A stretch of DNA of 51,600 nucleotides from Campylobacterales bacterium. GTDB taxonomy: Bacteria > Campylobacterota > Campylobacteria > Campylobacterales > Sulfurimonadaceae. The translations under genes and the position numbers were made by a program. The notes under the pieces are model-generated. The model was not told where the DNA came from. It worked only from the letters and a program-made list of their open reading frames with translations, and did no database searches. The stretch lies in the NCBI GenBank assembly GCA_016938175.1, contig JAFGVE010000041.1, positions 1 to 51,600 on the forward strand, read 5' to 3'. Below are positions 18,319-28,978 of the stretch, one piece after another; positions within the stretch are counted from its first letter, which is position 1; every line of letters begins with the position of its first letter.

Positions 18319-18324
18319 TATAAT
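18319..18324 (+). promoter_or_regulatory. Candidate -10 box for the Rrf2-flhA unit
   Basis: A perfect TATAAT lies 40 bases upstream of the Rrf2 regulator start, after a T-rich run. The surrounding sequence is an AT-rich tract typical of Campylobacterota promoters. Confidence 0.5.
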
Positions 18325-18363
18325 AAAATTTCTAAAAAAAATATTTTATGTAAAGTTCAAAAA

Positions 18364-18768
18364 ATGTTAATAACAAAAGCGAGCGAGTACGCCATACTCT
18401 CCCTAATAGTCTTATCAAAAGCCTCTGCTCCAATGGATAGCGAAACACTCTCAAGAGAGTTAAGCATATCAAAAAGTTTTTTAGCAAAAATACTTCAGTC
18501 CCTTGCAAAAAAAGAGATACTCAACTCTTACAAGGGTATAAATGGTGGCTTTGCACTGAATCAAAATCCAAAAGATATTAATATGCTTGATGTATTCTCT
18601 GCAGTTGAAGGAAAAACACCCGCTGTGTTTGATTGTGCTCCTTCTGAAAATGACTGCCCTTCCGATAAAGCAAATATATGTTCTATTTGGCCTTTTTTAA
18701 ATAAGTTACAAGGTAAGATTGACTCTTTTTTTTACAATTTAACGCTTGCAGATATTTTAGAAGATTAG
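18364..18768 (+). CDS. Rrf2 family transcriptional regulator, probably Fe-S binding
   Basis: The 134-residue protein has the Rrf2 winged helix. It opens [19 protein letters not shown], with recognition helix [20 protein letters not shown] and wing [12 protein letters not shown]. Three cysteines ([17 protein letters not shown], spacing C-x6-C-x7-C) sit where IscR and NsrR hold their cluster, so a [2Fe-2S] or [4Fe-4S] redox or nitric oxide sensor is likely. I chose the ATG at 18364, which gives the standard start, over an upstream extension. It is followed ten bases later by flhA. Its target genes are unknown. Confidence 0.9.
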   Translation: MLITKASEYAILSLIVLSKASAPMDSETLSRELSISKSFLAKILQSLAKKEILNSYKGINGGFALNQNPKDINMLDVFSAVEGKTPAVFDCAPSENDCPSDKANICSIWPFLNKLQGKIDSFFYNLTLADILED

Positions 18769-18778
18769 AAGAATACAC

Positions 18779-20953
18779 TTGGCAAGAAAACTAACCCTTA
18801 GAGAGCAAATCGGGACATCTCTTAATTTTTTACTTGGACAACGTGATCTTAGTGTCGTTGTCTTTGTAATGGCAATTTTAGCCATTATAATAGTTCCTCT
18901 TCCATCGACAGTTCTAGACTTGCTGCTTACAATTTCAATGGCGTTAGCAGTTCTTATTTTACTCATTTCACTCTATGTCCCAAAACCAACTGACTTAACA
19001 ACATTTCCAACGCTTATTCTCATTTTAACGCTCTTTCGTCTCTCTTTAAATATTGCAACTACAAGAATGATTTTAAGTAATGGTAATGAAGGACCTGGTG
19101 CCGTCAGTGACATTATCACAAGTTTTGGGGACTTCGTTGTCGGTGGAAACTATGTGATAGGAATAATTGTTTTTTCAATACTCGTACTTATTAACTTTAT
19201 GGTTATTACAAAGGGATCAACAAGGGTTGCAGAAGTTGCAGCACGTTTCGTACTTGACTCAATGCCAGGAAAACAGATGGCAGTCGATGCCGATTTAAAT
19301 GCAGGACTCATAGATGATGCAGAGGCAAAAAGACGCCGTGCCGAGATACTACAAGATGCGAACTTTTACGGGGCTATGGATGGATCGAGTAAGTTTGTTA
19401 AAGGTGATGCTGTTGCAGGTATTATTATTACTCTCATAAATATTATCGGTGGTTTTTTAATTGGTGTTTTTCAGCATGACATGAGTGTAGCAAACGCCGC
19501 AGAAACATTTACACTTCTTACTATAGGAGATGGTCTTGTAGGACAAATTCCAGCACTCATTATCTCGACTGCCACGGGTATTATGATTACTCGGAGTTCG
19601 AGTGATGGTGACAACTTTGCAGAGGGAACTATCAACCAGATGGCTGGTAATTCAAAGATACTGATGATTGTAGGGTCAATCATGGTACTTTTTGCACTTG
19701 TACCAGGACTTCCAACTGCTTCTATGGGTTTTGTAGGGCTTCTTTTTGGTTTACTAGGCTGGACTATTTACAAGTTTGAAAGAGGAGAACTAAAAATCCT
19801 TGATGTTGGTGGAGCATCGACACAAAAAACAAAAGAAGGCCTCGAACAAGAACAGAAAAAAGCAAAACCTAAAAAGAGTAATGAAGAGATTGCACGCGAA
19901 GAAGAGAATGCTCTACAAGACATTTTAAAAGTCGAGATGCTCGAACTCACACTTGGTTATCAGCTTATACGCTTAGCTGACAGTACTCAAGGCGGGGACT
20001 TACTTGAGCGTATACGTTCAATGCGTAGAAAAATTGCAAGTGACTTTGGTTTTTTAATGCCTCAGGTACGCATCCGTGATAATTTACACCTGCAACCACA
20101 ACAGTATCAGATACTTCTTAAAGGTATAAGTATTGGTGAAGGAACTATCGTTCCAGACAAATTTTTAGCGATGGATAGCGGTATGGCAACGGGGGAAATT
20201 CAAGGTGAACCAACTAAAGAACCGGCATTTGGACTCGATGCTCTGTGGATAAGTGCCGATCAAAAAGAAGATGCAATTATTAACGGTTACACAGTGGTAG
20301 ACCCTGCAACGGTAATTTCAACGCATATGAGTGAATTAGTAAAAAATAATGCTGAAGAGCTTCTTACAAGACAAGAAGTACAAGCACTTGTTGATAAAAT
20401 TAAAGCAGACTTTCCTGTTATTATTGCCGATGTTGAAAAAGTTGCTAATATTGGTCTTGTACAACGAGTACTTAAAGCACTTTTACATGAGAAAATTCCT
20501 CTTAAAGATATGCTCAGTATTTTAGAGACTATAGCTGATATAGCTGAATACACAAAAAATGTTGAACTCATTACAGAGCAAGTACGTGCAAAACTATCTC
20601 GTGTGATTACCCAAATGTATGCGAGTCAAGATGGTGTTATACGACTACTTACATTTGATACAAATACAGAGCAATTACTTCTACAAAAATCACAAGAACA
20701 AGACGGAACACGTAACTTACTTCTAAACGTAGGTGAGATAAATGCCCTTATTCAAGCGACAAGTGCAAAGGCTGCAGAGATACTACAGAAGGGTGTATCA
20801 CCTGTTATTATCATTGTTGACCCTCAATTACGTCGTGGTGTTGCTGAGATATTTGAGCGATTTTCACTCGATGTAGTCACACTCTCCCATGCAGAAATAG
20901 ACTCAAATGCAACTTTTGAAGTTTTAGGTTCAATCTCTATAGAAAAAAATTAA
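18779..20953 (+). CDS. flhA: Flagellar export apparatus protein FlhA
   Basis: This is the main transmembrane gate of the flagellar type III export machine. The 724 residues match the family. About eight hydrophobic segments lie in the first half, with the conserved cytoplasmic loop [22 protein letters not shown] (FHIPEP family signature) and a large cytosolic domain after about 350. The start is a TTG at 18779, ten bases after the Rrf2 stop, so translation may be coupled. No other flagellar gene is nearby. Confidence 0.97.
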   Translation: MARKLTLREQIGTSLNFLLGQRDLSVVVFVMAILAIIIVPLPSTVLDLLLTISMALAVLILLISLYVPKPTDLTTFPTLILILTLFRLSLNIATTRMILSNGNEGPGAVSDIITSFGDFVVGGNYVIGIIVFSILVLINFMVITKGSTRVAEVAARFVLDSMPGKQMAVDADLNAGLIDDAEAKRRRAEILQDANFYGAMDGSSKFVKGDAVAGIIITLINIIGGFLIGVFQHDMSVANAAETFTLLTIGDGLVGQIPALIISTATGIMITRSSSDGDNFAEGTINQMAGNSKILMIVGSIMVLFALVPGLPTASMGFVGLLFGLLGWTIYKFERGELKILDVGGASTQKTKEGLEQEQKKAKPKKSNEEIAREEENALQDILKVEMLELTLGYQLIRLADSTQGGDLLERIRSMRRKIASDFGFLMPQVRIRDNLHLQPQQYQILLKGISIGEGTIVPDKFLAMDSGMATGEIQGEPTKEPAFGLDALWISADQKEDAIINGYTVVDPATVISTHMSELVKNNAEELLTRQEVQALVDKIKADFPVIIADVEKVANIGLVQRVLKALLHEKIPLKDMLSILETIADIAEYTKNVELITEQVRAKLSRVITQMYASQDGVIRLLTFDTNTEQLLLQKSQEQDGTRNLLLNVGEINALIQATSAKAAEILQKGVSPVIIIVDPQLRRGVAEIFERFSLDVVTLSHAEIDSNATFEVLGSISIEKN

Positions 20954-20962
20954 AGGATAAAA

Positions 20963-22045
20963 ATGACTAATAGAACAATTCACCATCTCTCCCACATAGA
21001 CCTAGATGGATACAGCTGTCAACTCGTTATGCAATACACTCCCTATACAAAGTTCAACTACAATGCAAATTATGGTGCAGAAGTAAAACAGAAACTTGAA
21101 ATGATTTTGGAAAATATCCAAAAAGCGAAAGAGAATGCACTTATACTCATAACAGACCTCAATCTTACAGCGGATGAGTCACGCTGGATTACACAAGAAG
21201 TTGCCAGGCTATGTGAAAATAAAATTGATGTCAAACTCACTCTTTTAGATCATCATGGTAGTGGTGAAGAGAGTGCAAAGAAACATGAATGGTACTACCT
21301 TGATGTGACACGTTGTGCAACAAAAATTACATACGATTATGTCAAAGAGCATTTTGAGTACAATGAACCAGTATGGATGGCAAAATATGTAGCTGTAGTA
21401 AATGCTGTCGACTTATGGATAAAAGAAGAGCATGACAACTTTGAATTCGGTAAAGTATGTATGCGTTTAGTAACAGAAACAAAAGAGCTCAACCGTGTTA
21501 TGTTTGCAGAGGAAGATTTAATATATAAACTCTCGCTTCTAAAAGAGGCGGTAAAGTTTATAGGTTTAGAGAACGCACCTATTCTTCTAGATGAAAGTAT
21601 TCATAAAATTAAAAAAGAGTTTTTCAAAAAAGACCAAGACAACACTTTAGATAATCTTGCTACTGATTATCTTGTAAAGCTTCTTGGTGAAGCGCGCTCT
21701 GACAAAACGATTTACTATAAAGGCTATAGAGGTTTTTTAAGTTATGGTGTAGGCAATACTTCCATAGTAGGCAACGGTTTTTTAGTTGCCTACCCGGAGT
21801 ATGACTTTATAGTAGATATCAGCTATAGAGGTGCTATGAGTCTAAGAGCCAACTTTCAAGTAAGTGTTTCACAAATCGCAAAAGAGTGGGCAAATGGAGG
21901 TGGACATCCAAATGCAGCAGGCGGTCGTATCATTGGTTTTAAAGAACAATACAGATACGATAAAGTAAAACAGCAGATAGAAGCACTTATTAGCGATAAA
22001 GAGTCTGTTGCCGGAAAACTTGAATGGAAAAAAGAAGAGGAGTAA
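20963..22045 (+). CDS. DHH-family phosphoesterase
   Basis: The 360-residue protein has the DHH catalytic set: HLSHIDLDGYSC at the N terminus (H-x-D-x-D metal site), LITDLNL, LLDHHGSGEES (the DHH motif), and a C-terminal DHHA1-type GGGHPNAAGGRI. Members cleave short RNA or DNA, cyclic dinucleotides or pAp. The substrate cannot be set from sequence. It has no membrane or sensor domain, unlike GdpP. It lies nine bases after flhA, probably in the same transcript, and converges with the amidase gene two bases away. Confidence 0.88.
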   Translation: MTNRTIHHLSHIDLDGYSCQLVMQYTPYTKFNYNANYGAEVKQKLEMILENIQKAKENALILITDLNLTADESRWITQEVARLCENKIDVKLTLLDHHGSGEESAKKHEWYYLDVTRCATKITYDYVKEHFEYNEPVWMAKYVAVVNAVDLWIKEEHDNFEFGKVCMRLVTETKELNRVMFAEEDLIYKLSLLKEAVKFIGLENAPILLDESIHKIKKEFFKKDQDNTLDNLATDYLVKLLGEARSDKTIYYKGYRGFLSYGVGNTSIVGNGFLVAYPEYDFIVDISYRGAMSLRANFQVSVSQIAKEWANGGGHPNAAGGRIIGFKEQYRYDKVKQQIEALISDKESVAGKLEWKKEEE

Positions 22046-22047
22046 AT

Positions 22048-23442
22048 CTAGTTATTTAAGAAATAACGCTCCACCCCGTTTGCAAGTCCTAAGGCAAGCT
22101 TTTTTTGATACGTTTTATCTACCAAACGTTTTGCTTCCATTGGATGAGTAATAAATCCAACCTCTACAAGTACAGCAGGCATCTGTGCCCCAACCAGTAC
22201 CCAAAATGGCGCGGGTCTTACTCCTCCGTCTTTTATATCTTTATATGACTTTCTTAAGGAATTAAGCATTCCTCGTTGTAAATCTATTGCGAGCTTATTT
22301 GCAGCTATAATATTATGCGAACTAAGTGTATGTAAAAAACTCTCTTTACCGTAAAAATCCATTTCACTCATATCTGCAGAGTTTTCTTGGGCAGCAACCT
22401 TTTTTGCTCTACTTGAACGTGACTTATCTAAAAAATAGCACTCAACACCGTAAGCTTTTTTTGCAGTCTTTCCGCCAACTGCATTGGCATGAATACTGAT
22501 AAAAAGATCGGCTCCTTTTTTATTTGCATATTGTGTTCTCTCACGTAACTTTAAAAATTTATCTTTATTTCGTGTCATATAGACTTTATAGCCACGTGAT
22601 TTTAAAATAGTTTTGAGCTCTTGTGCTATTTGTAAAACAACAATTTTTTCTCTATATTTTTTGTATCCAATTGCCCCTGGATCTTTTCCGCCATGACCTG
22701 CATCAATTACAATAACTTTACCCTTTTTACTCGGTGCTGTGTATTTTTGAGCGATTGTACTCACTTCACTCAGTGACTCTTCATCATCTCCAATTTTAAT
22801 TCTAAGCTGGTCAGACTCCTGTAAAAAACTCACATCAAGCTCTTTAGAATTTTCAATGACTAAACGTAGTGTATCTGGGTTAAACTGTGCTATTTTAATT
22901 CTATCTATACCTTTTTTTCTAAGGTTTTGTGAATGAGTCAACATAGAAGCATGAATATCAAAAATATATCTATAGCGTTTGTTTTTTGTATCATAAAGTG
23001 TAAAGTAGTTTAACTGTTTAGAAAGTAACTCTTTGTCAAATTTTAAAACAAGACGAGACTCTTTCCATCGAATCGATTTTAACTTATGAGAGGCTGTAAC
23101 GGAAATATTTTGAGAGGATTTCGTTTGTGGTATATCTTTAGATTTTGGAGCTTTATAAGAAGTTTTTGGTTTAATTTTTTCTAATTCATCAGCATATTGC
23201 GAGACATCAATACGAAGCTTCTCACCACTTTGAACTATGCCATAAAGGGCACTTTGTCTAAGTTTATCATTTCCATCCATCAAAGCCCTGAGATAGAGGT
23301 TTTTATAATCATTATATGCACGGAACTGATCTGTTTTACTTGAAGACTTTAAAAACTTATCCGCACGTTGTAGCAACTCTGTGTCACTCTGTGCATATAA
23401 AGTTAAAAAAAGAGCAAGCGTAATAACTAGTAAACGCAACAT
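22048..23442 (-). CDS. amiC: N-acetylmuramoyl-L-alanine amidase
   Basis: This periplasmic zinc enzyme cleaves peptide stems from glycan strands, needed to separate daughter cells. The 464-residue protein has a signal peptide (LRLLVITLALFLTLYA), a middle beta-rich AMIN-like region (about 110-225), and the Amidase_3 catalytic domain. That domain shows VIVIDAGHGGKDPGAIG (zinc His), RNKDKFLKLRERT, LFISIHANAV (zinc His) and VEVGFITHPMEAKRL (catalytic Glu). The exact Ami class is uncertain. Confidence 0.93.
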   Translation of the reverse strand: MLRLLVITLALFLTLYAQSDTELLQRADKFLKSSSKTDQFRAYNDYKNLYLRALMDGNDKLRQSALYGIVQSGEKLRIDVSQYADELEKIKPKTSYKAPKSKDIPQTKSSQNISVTASHKLKSIRWKESRLVLKFDKELLSKQLNYFTLYDTKNKRYRYIFDIHASMLTHSQNLRKKGIDRIKIAQFNPDTLRLVIENSKELDVSFLQESDQLRIKIGDDEESLSEVSTIAQKYTAPSKKGKVIVIDAGHGGKDPGAIGYKKYREKIVVLQIAQELKTILKSRGYKVYMTRNKDKFLKLRERTQYANKKGADLFISIHANAVGGKTAKKAYGVECYFLDKSRSSRAKKVAAQENSADMSEMDFYGKESFLHTLSSHNIIAANKLAIDLQRGMLNSLRKSYKDIKDGGVRPAPFWVLVGAQMPAVLVEVGFITHPMEAKRLVDKTYQKKLALGLANGVERYFLNN

Positions 23443-23449
23443 CTAAAAA

Positions 23450-24541
23450 CTATTCGCCCTGCATCAACTTCTCTATAAGCTCTTTTACTGTAATTATTTT
23501 GTCAAGTCTATAACCATTTGTACCTGAGAAAAAGAGTCCAGTCTCTAGATTACCATTATAAGCATCGCTCAATCTATCAGCAATACAAAAGCCTACTATT
23601 TTTGCTTCTTCACCGCGATTACATGGTGCAACACAATTTGAAATACATTTAACTGCAGGCCCTTCGCGTTTCTCTACAAGTTTTGTAAGGTTTGTAATAA
23701 CTCCTTGAGCAGGATATCCAACAGGAGAAGACATAAGTTGAATATCCTCTTTTTTAGCATCAAGTAGCACTTTTTTCATATTTGGGTGTGCATCACACTC
23801 AAATGTACCTATAAAACGAGTTCCCATCTGTACACCACGTGCACCACGACTCATCATATCTTCTATATCATTTTTATCCCAGACACCACCAGCAGCAATA
23901 ACAGGAATATCTCCCCAAAGTGCCGCCTCTTCGACTACTGGTCCAACAATATTTTCAAGTTGATTCTCTTCAAGCTTACACTGCTCATACGTAAAACCTT
24001 GATGTCCACCTGATTTCGGTCCTTCAACTACAACGGCATCTGGAATTCTATTGTAACGCTTTTGCCAACGTTTACAAATAATCTTTAAAGCCTTTGCAGA
24101 TGAAACTATCGGTACAAGTGCAACATCAGGATAGCCTTCTGTAAACTCAGGCATATTTGTAGGAAGCCCTGCACCTGTAATAATAATATTTATACCCGCT
24201 TCGCAAGCATCTTTAACAACACGCCCGTAGTCATTGATTGCATATAAAATATTAGCTGCAAGAGGCTTATCACCACATATCTCTCTAGCACTTGCAACAA
24301 TTGCATTTAAACCCTCTTTAGAGTAAAAGTTAGCTTCACTAAGTGGTCTGTCAGCTACGAGTTTTTTTGCATACTCTTTGTTTTTATAATAACCTGTTCC
24401 AACTGCACTTATAACTCCAAGTCCACCCTCTTTGGAAACATTACCTGCAAGTTGATCCCAACTAATACCAACACCCATTCCACCTTGAACAATAGGCTTC
24501 TCAATGATATGTTTTCCAATTTTTAAAGAGTTAAAGCTCAT
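23450..24541 (-). CDS. Nitronate monooxygenase-like FMN protein
   Basis: The 363-residue TIM-barrel flavoprotein belongs to the 2-nitropropane dioxygenase / FabK-like group. It opens EKPIVQGGMGVGISWDQLA and has EGPKSGGHQGFTYE, whose His fits the catalytic base, and a glycine-rich phosphate site AAGGVWDKNDIEDMMSRGA. The C-terminal region has a cysteine set, KCISNCVAPCNRGEE, typical of a subgroup of anaerobe enzymes. It could be a nitronate oxidase or an enoyl reductase relative. It abuts tyrS on the same strand. Confidence 0.85.
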   Translation of the reverse strand: MSFNSLKIGKHIIEKPIVQGGMGVGISWDQLAGNVSKEGGLGVISAVGTGYYKNKEYAKKLVADRPLSEANFYSKEGLNAIVASAREICGDKPLAANILYAINDYGRVVKDACEAGINIIITGAGLPTNMPEFTEGYPDVALVPIVSSAKALKIICKRWQKRYNRIPDAVVVEGPKSGGHQGFTYEQCKLEENQLENIVGPVVEEAALWGDIPVIAAGGVWDKNDIEDMMSRGARGVQMGTRFIGTFECDAHPNMKKVLLDAKKEDIQLMSSPVGYPAQGVITNLTKLVEKREGPAVKCISNCVAPCNRGEEAKIVGFCIADRLSDAYNGNLETGLFFSGTNGYRLDKIITVKELIEKLMQGE

Positions 24542-25747
24542 CTAGTTTACCTTTAATTTAGCAAATTTTCTTTTTCCAACTTGTAAAAGATACTCACCCT
24601 GTGTAAGTTGTAAGTCTACATCTGTTACTTTTTCTTGGTCTATTTTAACACCACCTTGCTTAATGTCTCGTCTCGCCTGAGAAGTTGAAGGCTCCATTCC
24701 ACAATCTACAAGTGCTTTTGCAATCCAGACTTCACCCTCACAGCTAAACTCTTCAATATCAGTAGGTATTTGACTTTTTGCATGTACATTATCAAATTCT
24801 GCTTTTGCAGACTCTGCAGCTTCTGATGTATGAAAGCGTGCCGTTATCTCAACTGCAAGCTCCTCTTTTACTTTTTTAGGATGTGCAGAACCATCTGCAA
24901 CTGCAATTTTAAGTGCCTCTATATCTTCAAGCGATTTTGTACTTAACAGTTCATAGTAGCGCCACATTAGTTCATCACTAATACTCAGAACTTTTCCAAA
25001 CATATCATTTGCTTCATCTGTAACACCAATGTAGTTTCCTAAAGATTTACTCATCTTTTGAATCCCATCGAGCCCTTCTAAAATTGGCATCATAAGTACT
25101 GCTTGTTGCTTTTTAGTTTCATATGCTTTTTGCAACTGACGTCCCATTAGCAGATTAAATTTTTGATCTGTTCCACCTATTTCAATATCAGACTTTAAAT
25201 GTACACTGTCATAGCCTTGTAACAGAGGATACATAAATTCACTTACTGCAATCGGTGCGTTTGAAGCATAACGTTTTGAGAAATCATCGCGTTCTAACAT
25301 ACGTGCAACAGTCAGGTTTGATGCAAGTTGCAACATCCCCGCTGCACCTAAATCATCGAGCCATTCATTGTTATAGACTATATCTGTTTTTTCATGGTCT
25401 AAAATCTTAAAAGCCTGATCTGTATAAGAAGATATATTATTTACAATTTCCTCTTTTGTAAGCACTTTTCTAGTAGCACTTTTACCTGTTGGATCACCAA
25501 TTGTTGCAGTAAAACTTCCAATTAAGAACTGTACTCTCGCACCATATTTTTGAAAGGTTGCAAGCTTTTGCAAAAGAACTGTATGTCCTAAGTGTAAATC
25601 TGGTGCAGTCGGGTCAAAACCTGCCTTTACAGTATAAATTTTCCCCTCTTCAAAATAGGCTTTAAGTAACTTCTCTATTCTCTCTAAGTCAATTATTTCA
25701 GCAGTTCCTCTACTTATCTCTCTTAAAGCCTCTTCTACCATACTCAC
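24542..25747 (-). CDS. tyrS: Tyrosyl-tRNA synthetase
   Basis: This is a class I synthetase of 401 residues. The HIGH motif appears as HLGHT (PDLHLGHTVLLQ), the KMSKS motif is exact (GIQKMSKSLGNYIG), and the C-terminal S4-type RNA-binding domain (ARRDIKQGGVKIDQEKV) is present. The GTG at 25747, five bases after GGAG, is preferred over an ATG two codons later that lies eleven bases from it. The stop abuts the next gene. Confidence 0.97.
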   Translation of the reverse strand: MSMVEEALREISRGTAEIIDLERIEKLLKAYFEEGKIYTVKAGFDPTAPDLHLGHTVLLQKLATFQKYGARVQFLIGSFTATIGDPTGKSATRKVLTKEEIVNNISSYTDQAFKILDHEKTDIVYNNEWLDDLGAAGMLQLASNLTVARMLERDDFSKRYASNAPIAVSEFMYPLLQGYDSVHLKSDIEIGGTDQKFNLLMGRQLQKAYETKKQQAVLMMPILEGLDGIQKMSKSLGNYIGVTDEANDMFGKVLSISDELMWRYYELLSTKSLEDIEALKIAVADGSAHPKKVKEELAVEITARFHTSEAAESAKAEFDNVHAKSQIPTDIEEFSCEGEVWIAKALVDCGMEPSTSQARRDIKQGGVKIDQEKVTDVDLQLTQGEYLLQVGKRKFAKLKVN

Positions 25748-25776
25748 TCTATCTCCAATCTTAATTATTTATTCTT

Positions 25777-27930
25777 CTAATTTTTATATGCATCATTCGA
25801 ACGCACAAGTTGTATAACTTTTATTTTAGGCTCTATTTTAGCACGAAGTCTGTTAATATCAGCTTCCTTGGACTCAAAACTAAGTTCACAATATGTACTG
25901 TACTCTGAGCGCTCTTTTCCAAGTTCAATGGTCGTAATATCAATGTTTAGTTTTACCAAAAATGTTAAAAAATTTGCCAGTGCACCTTTTTCATTATGCA
26001 GAGAGGCTATAAGATTATATGTGTATATATTTCTGTGTGCCCACTTAACAAAAACCATAGGTGTCTTTTCATCAATTTTCTTCGCTGCATTTTTACACAT
26101 TTTATGATGTACGTGTACTTTACTCTTTTCTAAAAATCCGAGAACTTCATCACCAGATTTTGGGTGACAACAGTAATCAAATACTATATCACTTACCCCA
26201 CTCGCCGAATATATCTCTAAACCACCAATTTCATAGAGCTTGAGCTTAAATCTATGACGTGACAAAAAACCTTTAAATCTGTTATTTTGACTTATCTCAA
26301 CAACATAATTATGTATGACATTTTTGAGATGCTCTATATCCTGAGGAATCATAGAGGTATTTTCACAATTATTCGTTTCAAACCACTCTTCAACACGGGA
26401 GTTGTTAAGGCTCATAATAGTTGCAACAATGTTTATACTCGACTTTGCATTTATTTCACGAAGTCTCGCATTACAGTTAAGTTTCATGTTTGTTTTTGCT
26501 TTACTAGTTTTAATCGCATCTAGCCAACTACAGCGTGTAATGAGTTTCTCACCAGTTATAATTTTTACAATATCGCCATTATTTAACTCAGTTAAAAGAG
26601 AAGACTTTGTTTTGTTTACAAGTGCTGATATTGCCTTATTTCCAACTTCTGAATGTACTTCATAAGCAAAATCCAGTGCAACCGCTCCACGTGGTAAGGT
26701 AAAAGCATCCCCAGTAGGTGAAAAGACAGAAATATCCTCAGAATAGAGATCATTTTTAATAAGTGCATAAAAGTCTTCAACAGACTCATTTTGATACTGC
26801 AGGTTATCCAACCAATCAAGCTTAATATTATTGCCACCACTTTTGTACTTCCAATGAGCCGCAACTCCAAGTTCAGCAGTTTTGTGCATCTCATACGTTC
26901 TTATCTGTACTTCAAAAATAGCAGTCTCATAAAACACACTTGTATGAATTGTCTGATAACCGTTGTCTTTAGCAAGAGCAATATAGTCCTTAAAACGAGA
27001 TGCAAGAGGACGAAAATGGAGATGAATAAGCCCTAAAATGTTGTAACACTTTACTGCATCATTGACCAAAATTCTTATAGCCAATAAGTCCAGTACTTCA
27101 TCTATACTAACACCTTTCCTCTGCATTTTAAGATAAATAGAGTAGCGGTGTTTCACACGTGAAAGTATCTGAAAATCATCTTCACAAAAACCATTTTTTA
27201 CCAAAAGACGACTAATTGACTCTTTAAAGTCATTGAGTTTCATCTCTATTGCATGATAATTTTTGTCAAGATAGTTATCAATATGATGTTTTTCTTCTTT
27301 AAAAAGATATGCGAAACTTAAATCCTCTAACATATTTTTTAAAAAACTAATCCCGAGTCTATGTGCAATAGGTGCATAAACAACGAGTGTCTCTTCTGCA
27401 ATTCTCTGCTGTTTATGCTCTGCTAAAGCATCCAAAGTCAACATATTATGTAGTCTGTCACAGAGCTTTACAACAAGAACACGAACATCCTCTATACTTG
27501 CAATCAACATCTTGCGAAATGAGAGAGCAGAGACAACAAGCTTTTCATTTGAGCTTGAAGGTATAAGCTCTGCATCCCGTATAGTGTCTATTTTGGTAAG
27601 TCCCTCAACAAGATGCTCAACATCACGACCAAAGATTTCACCAACCTCTTTTGCGGTTGTGGGTGTATCTTCAACAACATCATGTAAAAGAGCTGCTATT
27701 GCCATAGAGTGATCGTTTGTTATTGATGAGACAATAGCAGCAACTAAAATGGGATGAATTATATAAGGTTCACCACTTTTTCTAAACTGCTCTTGATGAG
27801 CATCTATTGAGTACTGAAGTGCTTTTTCTAAAAGGGGGGTTTTCTCTATATGCGCATAGAGGTAGGCTATAGCCGAGTCAACATCATGCAGATGCTTGAC
27901 TTTTTCAATGTCAATTTGACTCAGACCCAA
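25777..27930 (-). CDS. spoT: RelA/SpoT bifunctional (p)ppGpp synthetase/hydrolase
   Basis: This is the single stringent-response enzyme type expected in Campylobacterota. The 717-residue protein has an N-terminal hydrolase domain with AALLHDVVEDT, a synthetase domain around RVKHRYSIYLKM and YQTIHTSVFY... AAHWKYK, a TGS domain (DISVFSPTGDAFTLPRGAVALDFAYEVH) and a C-terminal ACT domain. The intact HD motif suggests active hydrolysis. The start seems to be a TTG at 27930 with a weak ribosome-binding site. It follows rpoZ by 16 bases, the same pairing as rpoZ-spoT in many bacteria. Confidence 0.96.
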   Translation of the reverse strand: MGLSQIDIEKVKHLHDVDSAIAYLYAHIEKTPLLEKALQYSIDAHQEQFRKSGEPYIIHPILVAAIVSSITNDHSMAIAALLHDVVEDTPTTAKEVGEIFGRDVEHLVEGLTKIDTIRDAELIPSSSNEKLVVSALSFRKMLIASIEDVRVLVVKLCDRLHNMLTLDALAEHKQQRIAEETLVVYAPIAHRLGISFLKNMLEDLSFAYLFKEEKHHIDNYLDKNYHAIEMKLNDFKESISRLLVKNGFCEDDFQILSRVKHRYSIYLKMQRKGVSIDEVLDLLAIRILVNDAVKCYNILGLIHLHFRPLASRFKDYIALAKDNGYQTIHTSVFYETAIFEVQIRTYEMHKTAELGVAAHWKYKSGGNNIKLDWLDNLQYQNESVEDFYALIKNDLYSEDISVFSPTGDAFTLPRGAVALDFAYEVHSEVGNKAISALVNKTKSSLLTELNNGDIVKIITGEKLITRCSWLDAIKTSKAKTNMKLNCNARLREINAKSSINIVATIMSLNNSRVEEWFETNNCENTSMIPQDIEHLKNVIHNYVVEISQNNRFKGFLSRHRFKLKLYEIGGLEIYSASGVSDIVFDYCCHPKSGDEVLGFLEKSKVHVHHKMCKNAAKKIDEKTPMVFVKWAHRNIYTYNLIASLHNEKGALANFLTFLVKLNIDITTIELGKERSEYSTYCELSFESKEADINRLRAKIEPKIKVIQLVRSNDAYKN

Positions 27931-27946
27931 AGGTTTGCTTTTTTTC

Positions 27947-28168
27947 TTATTTTCTTGCGTTTACAAAGCCTTGTACAACTACAAGACCTTCCGCAATTTC
28001 CATTAATGCTAAATCAGAAGCTTTGATAGAACTTGTGTTAATATTTAACTTACTTGTAGCACCATTTTCTAATTCATCACAACGTTTAGCTACAGCTAAA
28101 GCTAACTGATAACGATCCATATTTGGGTTTTTTTCTAAAACTTTTGCTGTTAATTCTTCAACTTTCAT
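27947..28168 (-). CDS. rpoZ: RNA polymerase omega subunit
   Basis: This small subunit aids RNA polymerase assembly. It has 73 residues starting MKVEELTAKVLE, with the conserved NMDRYQLALAVAKRCDELENG core and KASDLALMEIAEG. Omega can be hard to call by sequence, but its position directly before spoT and after pyrH fits the family. Confidence 0.92.
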   Translation of the reverse strand: MKVEELTAKVLEKNPNMDRYQLALAVAKRCDELENGATSKLNINTSSIKASDLALMEIAEGLVVVQGFVNARK

Positions 28169-28190
28169 CTTTTTTCCTTAGTGTTTATAT

Positions 28191-28910
<720 letters not shown>

Positions 28911-28932
28911 TTATATTGTTAAAAATCCGTGA

Positions 28933-28938
28933 ATTATA
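28933..28938 (-). promoter_or_regulatory. Candidate -10 box for the pyrH operon
   Basis: A perfect TATAAT reads on the minus strand 32 bases upstream of the pyrH start, in the 77-base gap before the GGDEF-like gene. The -35 region is weak. Confidence 0.45.
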
Positions 28939-28978
28939 ATCAAAATAGACTTTTATTTTGCTTTGAATAAATAAATCT

